The notes: generated by a model not told the origin, from the sequence alone. Positions 27,380 to 36,677 are shown, counted from the stretch's first letter. The stretch is DNA of 64,000 nucleotides from Syntrophus buswellii (GCF_046097065.1 NZ_CP175563.1:1426001-1490000); one strand, 5' to 3'. A program made the numbers and translations.

Positions 27380-28081
27380 ATGGAGGAGACGACCTTGCTG
27401 TACGAAGGAAAAACAAAAAATGTCTATGCCCTTGAAAACGGTCATTATCTGCTCAAGTTCAAAGATGATGTCACCGGCGAGAACGGGGTGTTCGATCCAG
27501 GCGCGAATCAAATAGGGCTGAGCATTGAAGGGGTGGGCAGGATGAATCTCCGGATGTCCGTCTTCTTTTTTGAAAAGCTGAAGGCCGCGGGGATTAAGAC
27601 TCATTATGTCGCTTCAAATCTGGAGGAAACAACGATGGAGGTTCTTCCGGCCAAGGTATTTGGAAAGGGGGTCGAGGTTATTTGCCGCCGGAGGGCCGTG
27701 GGCAGCTTCCTGCGCCGCTACGGCGACTATATCGCAGAGGGGGCTCCCCTTCCTCTGTACGTCGAAATGACGTTAAAGGACGACGGCAGAGGCGATCCCC
27801 TCGTCATCCGGGACGGGCTTATTGACCTCGGCATCATGAGCGGCGAACAGTATGACGACATCAAGGCGGAGACTCGGAAGATCACGGAGATCATTGCCGG
27901 CAGCCTGCTTGAAAAGGGGATGGAGCTCTACGACATCAAATTGGAATTCGGTTACCACCAGGATGAGACCATGCTCATCGATGAAATCTCGTCCGGAAAT
28001 ATGCGTGTCTACAGGGACGGCACTTACATTGAGCCCATGGAGCTTTACGCTCTCTTTTTCGGACAGGCGGCGGGCCGCTGA
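27380..28081 (+). CDS. purC: Phosphoribosylaminoimidazole-succinocarboxamide synthase
   Basis: SAICAR synthetase, joining CAIR and aspartate with ATP in purine synthesis. The 233-residue protein starts METTLLYEGKTKNVYALEN-like at the ATG at 27380 behind GGAGGAG. It has the nucleotide loop YEGKTKNVY, the conserved VICRRRAVGSFLRRYG (about 100-115) and DEISSGNMRVYR near the C terminus, as in bacterial PurC. The longer frame to 27341 has no ribosome site. purA (54504-55802) is elsewhere in the window, so the purine genes are dispersed. Confidence 0.95.
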   Translation: MEETTLLYEGKTKNVYALENGHYLLKFKDDVTGENGVFDPGANQIGLSIEGVGRMNLRMSVFFFEKLKAAGIKTHYVASNLEETTMEVLPAKVFGKGVEVICRRRAVGSFLRRYGDYIAEGAPLPLYVEMTLKDDGRGDPLVIRDGLIDLGIMSGEQYDDIKAETRKITEIIAGSLLEKGMELYDIKLEFGYHQDETMLIDEISSGNMRVYRDGTYIEPMELYALFFGQAAGR

Positions 28082-28311
28082 CGCCGGGACGGCTCATTGT
28101 ACAGGGGAGCCAGCCTCATCTGCGTTCCGGACCGCATCAGGGTGATGGCTTCGTAAGCGGCTATTATCTGCGGATCATCGGATCGAAAATGCCCGCCGTC
28201 AGCCCTTCCTCCGTCCGGGATGAATTCGTCTTCCAGCCGGTGAACGAAAGCGAAGCTATCCCCGCGGGGTTCATAACCGCTTCTATAGCGAGGCCGGTGG
28301 GACCCGGTCAT
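28045..28311 (-). CDS. Possible small protein coupled to pgi
   Basis: An 88-codon frame whose ATG overlaps the pgi stop (ATGA), the arrangement of a coupled downstream gene. It contains DDPQIIAAYEAITLMRSGTQ and is basic at both ends, without signal or membrane segment. Its last 37 bases overlap the 3' end of purC on the other strand. No family is recognised, so it may be a chance frame. Confidence 0.35.
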   Translation of the reverse strand: MTGSHRPRYRSGYEPRGDSFAFVHRLEDEFIPDGGRADGGHFRSDDPQIIAAYEAITLMRSGTQMRLAPLYNEPSRRQRPAACPKKRA

Positions 28312-29948
28312 CCCATTTTTTCCTTGAGCTTCCGGTAACGGCGAATCATGGCGTTCGTCGAACTGTCATGTGCGAGATGCGGTTCCTCCGCGCTTTCCAG
28401 CTCCGGGATGATACGCTGGGCCAGGGCCTTTCCCAGTTCGACGCCCCACTGGTCGAAGGGGTTGATGTTCCAGATGGCGCCCTGAACAAAGACGCAGTGT
28501 TCATAGAGGGCGACCAGTTTGCCCAGGATATCCGGGGTCAGCCTCCGGGCAAGGATTGTGTTGGATGGCCGGTTGCCCGCGAAGACCTTGTGGGGCGCCA
28601 GCCAGTCCGGGACGCCTTCGGCCTGGACTTCTTCCAGCGTTTTGCCGAAGGCAAGCGCCTCGGTCTGGGCGAAGACGTTTGCCAGCAGAAGATCGTGGTG
28701 ACGGCCGAGGGGATGGAGCGGTTCGACAAAGGCGATCATGTCGCAGGGAATCAGCCTGGTCCCCTGGTGGATCAACTGGAAAAAGGAGTGCTGGCCGTTC
28801 GTTCCGGGCTCACCCCAATAGATGGGGCTGGTTGAGTAGTCCACCTCGACCCCGTCGAGGGTGACGCGCTTCCCGTTGCTTTCCATCGTCAACTGCTGAA
28901 GGTACGCCGGAAATCGCTTCAGGTATTGTTCATAGGGAATGACGGCGATGGTCTCCGCGCCGAAAAAGTTACTGTACCAGATGGACAGGAGGGCCAGGAG
29001 CACCGGCAGGTTGTGTTCAAAGGGGGCTGTGCGGAAGTGCTCATCCATCTCATGAAAACCCGCCAGCATGCTTCGGAAGTGTCCGGGTCCGACGGCGATC
29101 ATCGTCGCCAGGCCGATGGCCGAGTCCATCGAGTACCGCCCGCCGACCCAGTCCCAGAATCCGAACATGTTGTCGGAATCGATGCCGAAAGCCGTCACCG
29201 CGGCGGTGTTCGTCGAGACGGCGACGAAGTGCTTCGCCACCGCCGTGCGGTCGCCATGATTCCCCTGAACCAGCCAGTCGCGGGCCGTTTCGGCGTTGGT
29301 CATTGTTTCCAGGGTTGTAAAGGTCTTCGAAGACACGATAAAAAGCGTTTCCTCAGGATGCAGATCCTGAACGGCTTCGGCGAAGTCCGTTCCGTCGATG
29401 TTGGAGACGAAGCGGAAGGTGAGGGACCGGTCGCTGTAATGCTTGAGTGCCTCGTAGGCCATGACCGGCCCGAGGTCCGAGCCGCCGATGCCGATATTGA
29501 CGATATTCCGGATGCGTTTTCCGCTGTGGCCTTTCCAGGATCCGTTCCGGACCTTGTCGGCAAAACAGGCCATCCTGTCCAGCACATCATGAACCAGGGG
29601 AACGACGTTTTCTCCGTCCAAGCGGATGGAAGACCCCTTCGGCGCGCGAAGGGCCGTATGGAGGACGGCGCGGCTCTCCGTGAGATTGATTTTTTCCCCT
29701 CGGAACATGGCGTCGATCCGCTCCCGCAGGCCGGTTTCCTCAGCCAATTGAAGCAGAAGCCTGAGCGTTTCATCGGTGATCCAGTTCTTTGAATAATCGA
29801 GATAAAGGCCTGCCCCGTGGGCGGCCATGCGTTCTCCCCGTTCAGGGTCGCCCGCGAAAAGATCCCTGAGAGGGTGTTTATGCTCCCGAGAGTGAGCCGA
29901 CAGCGCTTTCCAGGCCGGGAGTTCCGTGAGGCGTTTTCTGTTTTCCAC
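28308..29948 (-). CDS. pgi: Glucose-6-phosphate isomerase
   Basis: Interconverts glucose-6-phosphate and fructose-6-phosphate. The 546-residue protein has the usual bacterial length and the signatures NIGIGGSDLGPVMAYEAL (about 150), SSKTFTTLETMTNA (about 210), GGRYSMDSAIG (about 268) and the C-terminal block FDQWGVELGKALAQ. The start is a GTG at 29946-29948 with AAAGGA upstream. It stands alone apart from the small coupled frame at its 3' end, and with glucokinase nearby it feeds glucose into glycolysis. Confidence 0.96.
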   Translation of the reverse strand: MENRKRLTELPAWKALSAHSREHKHPLRDLFAGDPERGERMAAHGAGLYLDYSKNWITDETLRLLLQLAEETGLRERIDAMFRGEKINLTESRAVLHTALRAPKGSSIRLDGENVVPLVHDVLDRMACFADKVRNGSWKGHSGKRIRNIVNIGIGGSDLGPVMAYEALKHYSDRSLTFRFVSNIDGTDFAEAVQDLHPEETLFIVSSKTFTTLETMTNAETARDWLVQGNHGDRTAVAKHFVAVSTNTAAVTAFGIDSDNMFGFWDWVGGRYSMDSAIGLATMIAVGPGHFRSMLAGFHEMDEHFRTAPFEHNLPVLLALLSIWYSNFFGAETIAVIPYEQYLKRFPAYLQQLTMESNGKRVTLDGVEVDYSTSPIYWGEPGTNGQHSFFQLIHQGTRLIPCDMIAFVEPLHPLGRHHDLLLANVFAQTEALAFGKTLEEVQAEGVPDWLAPHKVFAGNRPSNTILARRLTPDILGKLVALYEHCVFVQGAIWNINPFDQWGVELGKALAQRIIPELESAEEPHLAHDSSTNAMIRRYRKLKEKMG

Positions 29949-29982
29949 CGTGTCGCATTCCTTTCTGAATCTGAGTTCGTAG

Positions 29983-30010
29983 AACCGGTCTGCATCCTAC
30001 CGGTTTTTTA
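29983..30010 (+). terminator. Hairpin followed by T-run
   Basis: AACCGGT (29983-29989) and ACCGGTT (29999-30005) form a 7-bp stem directly followed by TTTTTA. This is the form of a plus-strand intrinsic terminator, although no plus-strand gene ends nearby. It may shield the pgi promoter from incoming transcription. Confidence 0.45.
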
Positions 30011-30116
30011 TATCATCAAATGTTTTTGCGATGAAACGAAAGTTTAACGGCTGCCGGTGATACGGCGGGCTTGACGGGCTTTTCGCCCTGGCCGGGAGCA
30101 TCCGCATCAGATTTCG

Positions 30117-32165
30117 CTATGCCTTTCTAATGCGGCATTGCAGCGATTTCATGTCCGGATAGCCCATCATGGGCTCACGGCACTCCACGTCGGTCAGCAG
30201 ATTGGCATTGGCGTCCCCCTCCCAGCCGTGCGGCACCAGCACGACGTTGTCCGCTACCCGCTCCTCCACGGCAGCCTTCATGTTCACCTGTCCCCGGTTC
30301 GTTTCCACGATGACTCTGTCTCCGTCCTCAATTCCAAAGCGGTTTGCTGTCGCCGGGCTGATCTGGACCAGGGGTTCGGGATACATTTTGCGAAGAGCGT
30401 CCGCACCGTGATGCTGGCTGTGGGTATATCCAATGTGTCGGCTTCCCGTGGACAGAATCAACGGGAACTTCTCCAGGAACGCTTTGCTCGCCCGCCTCGG
30501 TCCTCTTTCCGGCTCCAGAAAGGTGGGCAGAGGATCAAAACCGGCCCGCTCGAAGGTTTCGCTGTAAATCTCAATTCTCCCTGAAGGGGAATGGTAGCGC
30601 CCTTCTGATTGTTCATAGTTTTTTTCGGTATAGAATACGCCTTCCGGCATCCTGTTCAGAAGATCATCAAAGGAGAATCCTGATGGGGACAGTTCAAAGG
30701 CAATCATTTCCTCCTCGGATCTCCAGGGGAACCTGTCTTCCAACCCCAGCCTCTTTCCCAGTTCCGTGAACAATTTCCATTCGGACCAGCTCTCGTAAAG
30801 GGGTTCGATGCACTTCTTCCTCAGCATGAGGAATGGAAGGCCGTGGCAAACATTGTAACTGTAGGCTACCCCCCATTTTTCCAGATGGGAGCAGGCAGGA
30901 AGCACATAATGGGCTTCCCTTGCCGTTTCCGTCATGAAAAGATCGTGCACGATGAGAAGGTCAAGCTTTCGAAAGGCATTGCGGAAGGCGTTGCTGTCCG
31001 GCATGGAAACCAGGGGGTTGCCTCCAATAACGAAAAAGGCCCTCAGCACTTCAGGGATGCTTTCCGGAACAAGAGTCACGACGCCATAGGGACTTTTCCT
31101 GCCCCACATCTCGACGAAAAGGGGGTACCGGTCTGCCCCCATGGGATTGCCCTCCACGCCGAGACTCACATCTCTCAGTCGCGGCGGAGGACTGGTCACC
31201 CAGCCGCCTGGGACATCGACGTTGCCGGTAATGGCCTGGAGGATAGAAAAAGCGCGGCTGTTTTGAACGCCATTGGCCGTCTGGTCCTGCGTGCAGGTGC
31301 CTTGATAGATGCTTGCCCCCCGTGTTCCTGAAAACAGCCTGGCCAATCTGCGGATGTCTTCAGCCGGCACCCAGGTCACTTCCTCCGCCCACTCGGGGGT
31401 GTACTTCTGCACATGGGGGACCAGCCGCTCAAAGCCGAAGGTATGCTGTTCGATGAAGTCCCTGTCGTAGAGCTTTTCGTTGATGATCACATGCATCATG
31501 GCTAGGGCCAGGGCGCCATCCGTACCCGGCCGGATCTGCAGGTACAGATCCGCCATGTCGGCCAAGGGAATCCGCTTGGGGTCGATGACGACCAGCCTGG
31601 CCCCTTGATTCCGATTTCTTTTGAGGGCGAGTTTGAGGGGAAAGTCCGATTGTTCAGGGTTGTGTCCCCAGAGGATATAGAGGTGGGAGTCCATCTCTTC
31701 GACCGGATATCTTCCGAAGGTCATTTGCCGGACCCGGATGCGCATCCGGTAGCAAACGCTCTCAACAGAAAAGAAATTGGGTGAACCGAAAGCGGTCTTG
31801 AACCGCTGCACAAGACCGCCCATTTCGAAGTTTTCCACACCGATGGATCCGCTGAACACGCCCAGAACCTGGGGGCCGAAATTTTTCTTCAGGTCCAGGA
31901 GTCTTTCAGCGATTTCGTCCAGGGCCTGGTCCCATGAGATTTCCCTGAAGCTCCCGTCGATCCGCTTCAGCGGGCGACGCAGCCGATCAGGATTGTAGAT
32001 GGTCGCGAGGGCATTGGCCCCCTTGGGGCACAGCTTTCCATGGTTCAAGGGATGGGAGTTCAGCCCGGCGATCTTCACCGCCCTTCCATCCTTGACCGTT
32101 ACCCTGCATCCGCAGCTGTGATAGCAAAGCGTACAATCGGTTGGGACTTCTTTTGCTTCAATCAT
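30117..32165 (-). CDS. Molybdopterin-dependent oxidoreductase (DMSO reductase family)
   Basis: A 682-residue catalytic subunit. I choose the ATG at 32163-32165, preceded by GAGGTGAAGAAC. A longer frame upstream encodes no plausible leader. The N terminus binds a [4Fe-4S] cluster (CTLCYHSCGC about residues 11-20, then LCPKG about 42). The molybdenum-ligand position falls in SVESVCYRMRI, where a cysteine is present. GTDGALALAMMHVI and the C-terminal dinucleotide domain (GDRVIVETNRGQ) complete the fold. There is no Tat signal, so it is cytoplasmic. Neither an iron-sulfur nor a membrane subunit gene is adjacent. The substrate is unknown; relatives include thiosulfate/polysulfide reductases and acetylene hydratase. 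Confidence 0.88.
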   Translation of the reverse strand: MIEAKEVPTDCTLCYHSCGCRVTVKDGRAVKIAGLNSHPLNHGKLCPKGANALATIYNPDRLRRPLKRIDGSFREISWDQALDEIAERLLDLKKNFGPQVLGVFSGSIGVENFEMGGLVQRFKTAFGSPNFFSVESVCYRMRIRVRQMTFGRYPVEEMDSHLYILWGHNPEQSDFPLKLALKRNRNQGARLVVIDPKRIPLADMADLYLQIRPGTDGALALAMMHVIINEKLYDRDFIEQHTFGFERLVPHVQKYTPEWAEEVTWVPAEDIRRLARLFSGTRGASIYQGTCTQDQTANGVQNSRAFSILQAITGNVDVPGGWVTSPPPRLRDVSLGVEGNPMGADRYPLFVEMWGRKSPYGVVTLVPESIPEVLRAFFVIGGNPLVSMPDSNAFRNAFRKLDLLIVHDLFMTETAREAHYVLPACSHLEKWGVAYSYNVCHGLPFLMLRKKCIEPLYESWSEWKLFTELGKRLGLEDRFPWRSEEEMIAFELSPSGFSFDDLLNRMPEGVFYTEKNYEQSEGRYHSPSGRIEIYSETFERAGFDPLPTFLEPERGPRRASKAFLEKFPLILSTGSRHIGYTHSQHHGADALRKMYPEPLVQISPATANRFGIEDGDRVIVETNRGQVNMKAAVEERVADNVVLVPHGWEGDANANLLTDVECREPMMGYPDMKSLQCRIRKA

Positions 32166-32424
32166 GTTCTTCACCTCATCGTCTCCGTCCATCAGAATGA
32201 AATTAAAGGTTGGAAATACGAAGCGATTGCAGCTTTCCAGGTCACGACGATCTCCGTCCGCCTTCGAACCTTTGTCCTGAGCAGGCCGCAGAGAAATTTT
32301 CCCTGGAGGAATACTCCGGAACCACCATGAACACAGAGTGGAACTGTACAGAAATACTAGCAATATCTGGAAAAAAAGTAAAAAGAAAGTAACGGTTCAA
32401 CATAAAATATTTTGTTTTCATTGA

Positions 32425-33249
32425 AGTGTGCCGTGAAAGGCTGCAATTTTCAGTGGGTGAGATTCCCACCCGGCTTCTGTCGCTCCGGCCGATAGCACTG
32501 GAGGCGGTGGAAGGAGGCAACGACCTTTACTGAAGCACTTCCAGAAAAGGGTCCCATGGGATTCAGCGAGCATGCAGGCCGCAACGTGTAGTGAACGCCG
32601 AGCAGGCCTCGAAGCGTCATTGCGGAACCCGATCCGACGTCAAAGCGGAGAAGGCCGTTGCCTTGCGGGAAGCGAGTGACATTTGCACCGCAGGGTTCCG
32701 CCGGGGTATTTGGCGGTGGCATGCATGTACAGGGAGATTGATCGCAACACGGGAAGCCTCGGTGGTGGCGGCGCGTGACCGCCAACGGATGTTCCGCGAG
32801 GAACCGAATCCGGCCATGCGAGGTGGCGGAGAGGCCCGCAGTAGTGGTGATCTCGGGTAATGCCGAGGGAGCGAAGGGGCCTCAGTTCAAGGTTAGTGCA
32901 GCAAGCAGCACGACAGCCGGGAGATTGGCCATGCGTCTAACACCTCCGGAAAAGTTGAGAAGTTGCAGCCGGCGTTACGCACCAAAGCGAAGCAGTCGCC
33001 AGGATATCGATTCTACGTGCCGTACGATAAAGGTGTACCGCATAGACGTTTTGCATTACGCGTACCGGCCCGGCCGCAGCGCTCAAGGTGCCGTTGGGCG
33101 GATTGAAACGCTGCTGCGGAGCGGACATATGGAGGTGGTCGATGCGGACTTGTCCGGGTACTTCGATTGCATTCCGCATTCGGAGTTGATGAAATCGGTG
33201 GCGCGTCGCGTGCGCGATCGACATCTGCTGCATCTGCTGAAGATGTGGC
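32425..33249 (+). mobile_element. Group II intron remnant
   Basis: The sequence from about 32425 (GTGTGCCGTGAAAGG) shows the conserved layout of a bacterial group II intron RNA ahead of its reverse transcriptase frame, including GGGTGAGATTCCCACCC near the left end and GGTAATGCCGAGGGAGCGAAGGGGCC before the reading frame. The reverse transcriptase is internally deleted and cut off at about 33249, and the catalytic domains V and VI at the 3' end are missing. The element is dead. Its left boundary is approximate. Confidence 0.7.
32775..33249 (+). pseudogene. Group II intron reverse transcriptase/maturase (LtrA-like) fragment
   Basis: The frame encodes the typical LtrA leader (EVAERPAVVVISGNAEGAKGPQ-like, then LAMRLTPPEK) and then jumps directly to the reverse-transcriptase segment YAYRPGRSAQGAVGRIETLL and VVDADLSGYFDCIPHSELMKSVARR. 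About 100 residues between these (palm motifs 1-3) have been deleted. The fragment ends in HLLHLLKMW, where IS21 sequence takes over. The active-site block FADD, maturase and endonuclease domains are absent. Confidence 0.8.
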
Positions 33250-33583
33250 CCACGATGACCTGTTGATTCTGGATGAACTGAGTTACATCCCCTTTTCCAA
33301 GGAAGGGGCGGAATTGCTTTTCCAGGTTTTGGCGGAACGGCATGAAAAGGGATCTGTGATCATCACCACGAATCTCGGTTTTGCCGACTGGACTCAGATT
33401 TTCGGCGATCCGACCATGACTGCCGCCCTTATGGATCGGTTAACCCACAAAGCCCACATCATCGGCTGTAACTGGGATAGCTATCGTTTGCGAGAAAGTC
33501 TCAAAGAAATGATGAACAGTGACGTATCGCCGGTAAAACTCCGGTCGCCTCACGGCTTCCTACGTTTTCCCGGCGATCAATAA
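33250..33583 (+). pseudogene. IstB-like helper ATPase fragment of an IS21-family element
   Basis: C-terminal half of IstB: DDLLILDELSYIPFSKEGAELLF contains the Walker B segment. It continues with VLAERHEKGSVIITTNLGFADWTQIFGD, TAALMDRLTHKAHIIG and RLRESL to a stop at 33583. The N-terminal half with the Walker A loop is missing and is replaced by the intron fragment, so either the intron entered istB or a deletion joined the two. No istA gene is nearby. Confidence 0.82.
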
Positions 33584-34105
33584 GGAAGACAGGGGATGAC
33601 CTGCCCGTCATCCCAAAGTATAAACACTGCTCAGGGTGGTCAAAATTCGGTTGTCATTACCAGAAGCTTTGCGGCTACTGTTTCAGGGCGAGTGGCCCGG
33701 GTTTATGAACGTCAAAGAACAAAGTGCTGAATAGTTACAAAAGAAAAACGATCGTACAGAGCTGAAACGCGCCGCCCGCTTTTCGCGTGCAGCCCTTCGG
33801 CAGGGCAAACCTTATCCCTTGGCTTTGCTCAGGACGGAAGAGTTTCGCTACCGGGTTTCTGCCGAATCTTCACTTACTTCTGCGAGACAATGCCGGAGAT
33901 GGAGAAGAGGGTAATACGAGGGGGATAACGGTTGATGTTGTTCCCGCGCAGACATGTAGTCATCGCAAGGGTTCGGGCTTCTCCGGTTAAGATCAAAACC
34001 GGCCCCGGATTGCGGTGAGGCCCTTGACATCGGGGGGAGTGGTGAAGTCTGGGGGATGAACCGCCGAAAACGGATGTTCCGGCGGTTCAAGGGCTGTCAT
34101 CTGTT
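33584..34105. other. Gene-free stretch after the IS21 fragment
   Basis: About 520 bases with no convincing coding sequence on either strand. The left part (33600-33720) may be the right end of the IS21-type element, judged by position only. A minus-strand frame at 33848-34090 has unconvincing composition and no ribosome site. Confidence 0.5.
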
Positions 34106-34564
34106 CTATGGCCTTCTCCATCCACTCCAGGCGGGGAACCCGTTCTCGTCGCGAAGCTTGAGCACATCGTCTCCCTTCTTAATCTCGGAAGCGATGATCG
34201 CCGGCTTTCCGTTGTAGGTCACCCTTGAGCCTTTCACTTCAATTCTGTCCTTTGCGGCGATTTTTATATCCTGATTTTCGATGAACCATCCGGGACCGAG
34301 GTGAACGGAAATGGGTTCCTTCTCCGTTTTCACGATCATGTGAATGCCGTAGTGCATACCACTCAGCGGTGTAAGCTTGTCAATGGCGATGACCTCTCCG
34401 GTGATCGTCTCAACGGTTGCAGGGTTGAACATCCTGCTGTAGGGCGTCCCCATCCCCCAGCCGCCGCTGCCTCTCCACATCATGCCCCGTTGAGCTAACG
34501 ACTCGGAAACAAGGAAAAGACAGAGCATGAAAACAAACGCGGCAAAAAACGCCATTCTTTTCAT
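34106..34564 (-). CDS. Secreted small protein with a possible OB-like domain
   Basis: A 152-residue protein with a Sec signal peptide (cleavage after SESLAQ, about residue 25). The mature N terminus is rich in Gly, Met and Trp, followed by a strand-rich domain beginning VETITGEVIAIDKLTPLSGM and containing VHLGPGWFIENQDIKIAAKDRIEVKGS. This arrangement suggests a small OB-like beta barrel as in other exported proteins of unknown function. A GGAGGAATTTG site precedes the ATG. It is unlinked in function to tpiA downstream on the same strand. Confidence 0.72.
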   Translation of the reverse strand: MKRMAFFAAFVFMLCLFLVSESLAQRGMMWRGSGGWGMGTPYSRMFNPATVETITGEVIAIDKLTPLSGMHYGIHMIVKTEKEPISVHLGPGWFIENQDIKIAAKDRIEVKGSRVTYNGKPAIIASEIKKGDDVLKLRDENGFPAWSGWRRP

Positions 34565-34639
34565 TTCAAATTCCTCCTTCCATCTTTATTTTGGTCATAT
34601 CGCTCATGAATCAAAGCTTATCCTGATTTGAAGCGGCAG

Positions 34640-35398
34640 CTACCCGGCCTGGAATCGGACGATGCGGGCGAAGGAATCGGCCTGCAGAGCGGCGCCGCCG
34701 ACCAATGCGCCATCGATGTTGGGCATGGCCATCTGCTCATCGATGGTGTCAGGCTTTACGCTTCCACCGTACTGAATGACAAGCCCCTGCGCCACGTCCC
34801 TGTTCCAGACCTTTTCAATGGTGGAGCGGATGCAGGCGTGCATGTCATCGGCATCCTGTGACGAAGCGGTTTTTCCCGTGCCGATAGCCCACACAGGCTC
34901 ATAGGCGATCGCCACCTGTTTCATTTCGTCGCTGGTGAGGCCCTTCAGACCCTGAATGACCTGGTCCCTGACAATCTGTTCGTGTTTTCCGGATTCCCGC
35001 TGTTCGAGGAATTCACCGACACAGACGATTGGGGTCAGTCCATTGGCCAGGGCGGCCCTGGTCCTTTTGTTGACCGTTTCGTCCGTCTCGCCGAAAAACT
35101 GCCTCTGCTCAGAATGCCCGATGATCACGTAGGTGCAGCCGAGGGATTTGAGCATGTCCGCACAGACCATTCCCGTGAACGCCCCGGATTTCTCCCAGTG
35201 CATCGTTTGTGCGCCGAGCTTGATTTTGCTTCCCCGAATGACGTCGCCCACGGACTTGAGGGAGGTGAAAGGAGGGCACAGAAGGATATCGCATGCCTCG
35301 TACTGCCCGACTTCCGCCACCAGGGCTCTGGCAAGCTCGATGGCTTCGGGGTCGGTCTTGTTCATTTTCCAGTTTCCTGCAATGAGGGCTTTTCTCAT
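34640..35398 (-). CDS. tpiA: Triosephosphate isomerase
   Basis: Interconverts dihydroxyacetone phosphate and glyceraldehyde-3-phosphate. The 252-residue protein starts MRKALIAGNWKMNK at 35398 behind AAAGGAGC; a longer frame to 35434 overlaps pgk sequence. Asn11-Lys13, the catalytic His in IIGHSEQRQ (about 95) and Glu in AYEPVWAIGTGKTAS (about 168) are present, with the phosphate loop GGSVKPDT and GALVGGAAL. It lies 17 bases after pgk and is co-transcribed with it. Confidence 0.97.
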   Translation of the reverse strand: MRKALIAGNWKMNKTDPEAIELARALVAEVGQYEACDILLCPPFTSLKSVGDVIRGSKIKLGAQTMHWEKSGAFTGMVCADMLKSLGCTYVIIGHSEQRQFFGETDETVNKRTRAALANGLTPIVCVGEFLEQRESGKHEQIVRDQVIQGLKGLTSDEMKQVAIAYEPVWAIGTGKTASSQDADDMHACIRSTIEKVWNRDVAQGLVIQYGGSVKPDTIDEQMAMPNIDGALVGGAALQADSFARIVRFQAG

Positions 35399-35414
35399 GA
35401 TGGAGCTCCTTTGG

Positions 35415-36677
35415 CTATTTGTCATTGAGTGCATCGATTCCCGGGAGATGGCCGAGTTCGAGAAATTCGAGGGAAGCGCCGCCCCCCGTGGAGACGTGAG
35501 TCATTTTGCTTTCCAGTCCCGTCTGCTTTAAGGCGGAAACGGAGTCGCCGCCGCCGACCACGGTAATGGCGTCGATTTCGGCGAGGGCTTTGGCAATTTC
35601 CTTTGTCCCCGTGGCGAAATTGGGCATTTCAAAAACGCCCATGGGTCCGTTCCAGATGACGGTCTTTGCCCTGGAAAGGACATCCTTGTATTCTGCAAGG
35701 GTTTTCGCTCCGATATCCACCCCCATGAGGTCATCGGGAAAGGAATCCTTCGGGATGGCATGGATCATTGCCTCGTTGCTGAATTCCGGTACGGCGATGT
35801 GGTCTTCCGGCAGAAAGATCTCGACCTTCGCCTCGGCCGCCTTTTTCAGGATTTCGGCCGCGGTGGGGATCATCTCGGTCTCCACCATGGATCTGCCGAC
35901 CGGCAGGCCCCGGGCCTTCAGGAAGGTGTAAGCCATGCCGCCACCGATGAGAATCGCATCGACCTTGTTCAGAAGGTTCGTAATCACCCCGATCTTGGAG
36001 GAGACCTTGGCTCCGCCGAGAACCAGGACGAAGGGCTTCTGCGGGCTGGAAACGGTCTGACCGAGATACCGGACCTCCTTCTCCATGAGAAATCCGGCCA
36101 CCGCGACCGGGACGAATCTCGCGATGGTTTCCGTGGAGGCATGGGCGCGATGGGCCGTTCCGAAGGCGTCATTGATATAGACATCGGCGAAGGCCGCCAG
36201 TTCTTTCGCCATCTTCTCGCGTTCGGCCGGGTCTTTGGAGGTTTCCTCCCGGTGAAAACGGGTATTCTCCAGCATGAGGACTTCCGCTGGCCCGAGCGCT
36301 GAAACCATGGAGGCGACCTCGGGGCCGATGGCCGAGGGAGCGAGCTTGACGGGCCTGCCGAGAAGCCCGGCCAGATACTCCGCCACGGGCTTCATCCTGC
36401 ATTTGCCGTCGAGAAATTTCTGCTCGTCGAATTCCTCCCCCGCTTTTTCAGCCTTCTCTTTCGCCTTCGCCGCGTCCTTTTTCGGGTCGCCAAGATGCGA
36501 CATGAGAATAAGATAGCGTGGAGCCTGTTCAAGGACATGGTTGATCGTCGGCAGAGCGGCCCGGATGCGGGTGTCGTCCTGGACGGCGCCTTCCTTCATC
36601 GGCACGTTGAAATCAACGCGCATTATCACTCTCTTGTCCCTGAGCTCAATATCCTTGACGGTTTTTTTGGTGATCAT
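35415..36677 (-). CDS. pgk: Phosphoglycerate kinase with a charged insertion
   Basis: Transfers phosphate from 1,3-bisphosphoglycerate to ADP. The N terminus KRVIMRVDFNVPMKEG, ILMSHLGDP, LMLENTRFHREE, LVLGGAKVSSKIGVI, the nucleotide-site VIWNGPMGVFE and the C-terminal VVGGGDSVSAL are all standard. At 420 residues it is longer than the usual 390-400 because of a Lys/Glu/Ala-rich insert of about 20-25 residues after SHLGDP (DAAKAKEKAEKAGEEFDEQK). It starts the pgk-tpiA operon, and no gap gene is adjacent. Confidence 0.97.
   Translation of the reverse strand: MITKKTVKDIELRDKRVIMRVDFNVPMKEGAVQDDTRIRAALPTINHVLEQAPRYLILMSHLGDPKKDAAKAKEKAEKAGEEFDEQKFLDGKCRMKPVAEYLAGLLGRPVKLAPSAIGPEVASMVSALGPAEVLMLENTRFHREETSKDPAEREKMAKELAAFADVYINDAFGTAHRAHASTETIARFVPVAVAGFLMEKEVRYLGQTVSSPQKPFVLVLGGAKVSSKIGVITNLLNKVDAILIGGGMAYTFLKARGLPVGRSMVETEMIPTAAEILKKAAEAKVEIFLPEDHIAVPEFSNEAMIHAIPKDSFPDDLMGVDIGAKTLAEYKDVLSRAKTVIWNGPMGVFEMPNFATGTKEIAKALAEIDAITVVGGGDSVSALKQTGLESKMTHVSTGGGASLEFLELGHLPGIDALNDK

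Noticed and set aside
30843..31331. Plus-strand frame within the molybdopterin enzyme gene
   Set aside because: Antisense to a conserved domain of the enzyme. The composition reflects the opposite strand.
33848..34090. Minus-strand frame of 80 codons after the IS21 fragment
   Set aside because: No ribosome site, low-complexity Ser/Pro/Arg composition and no recognisable motif.
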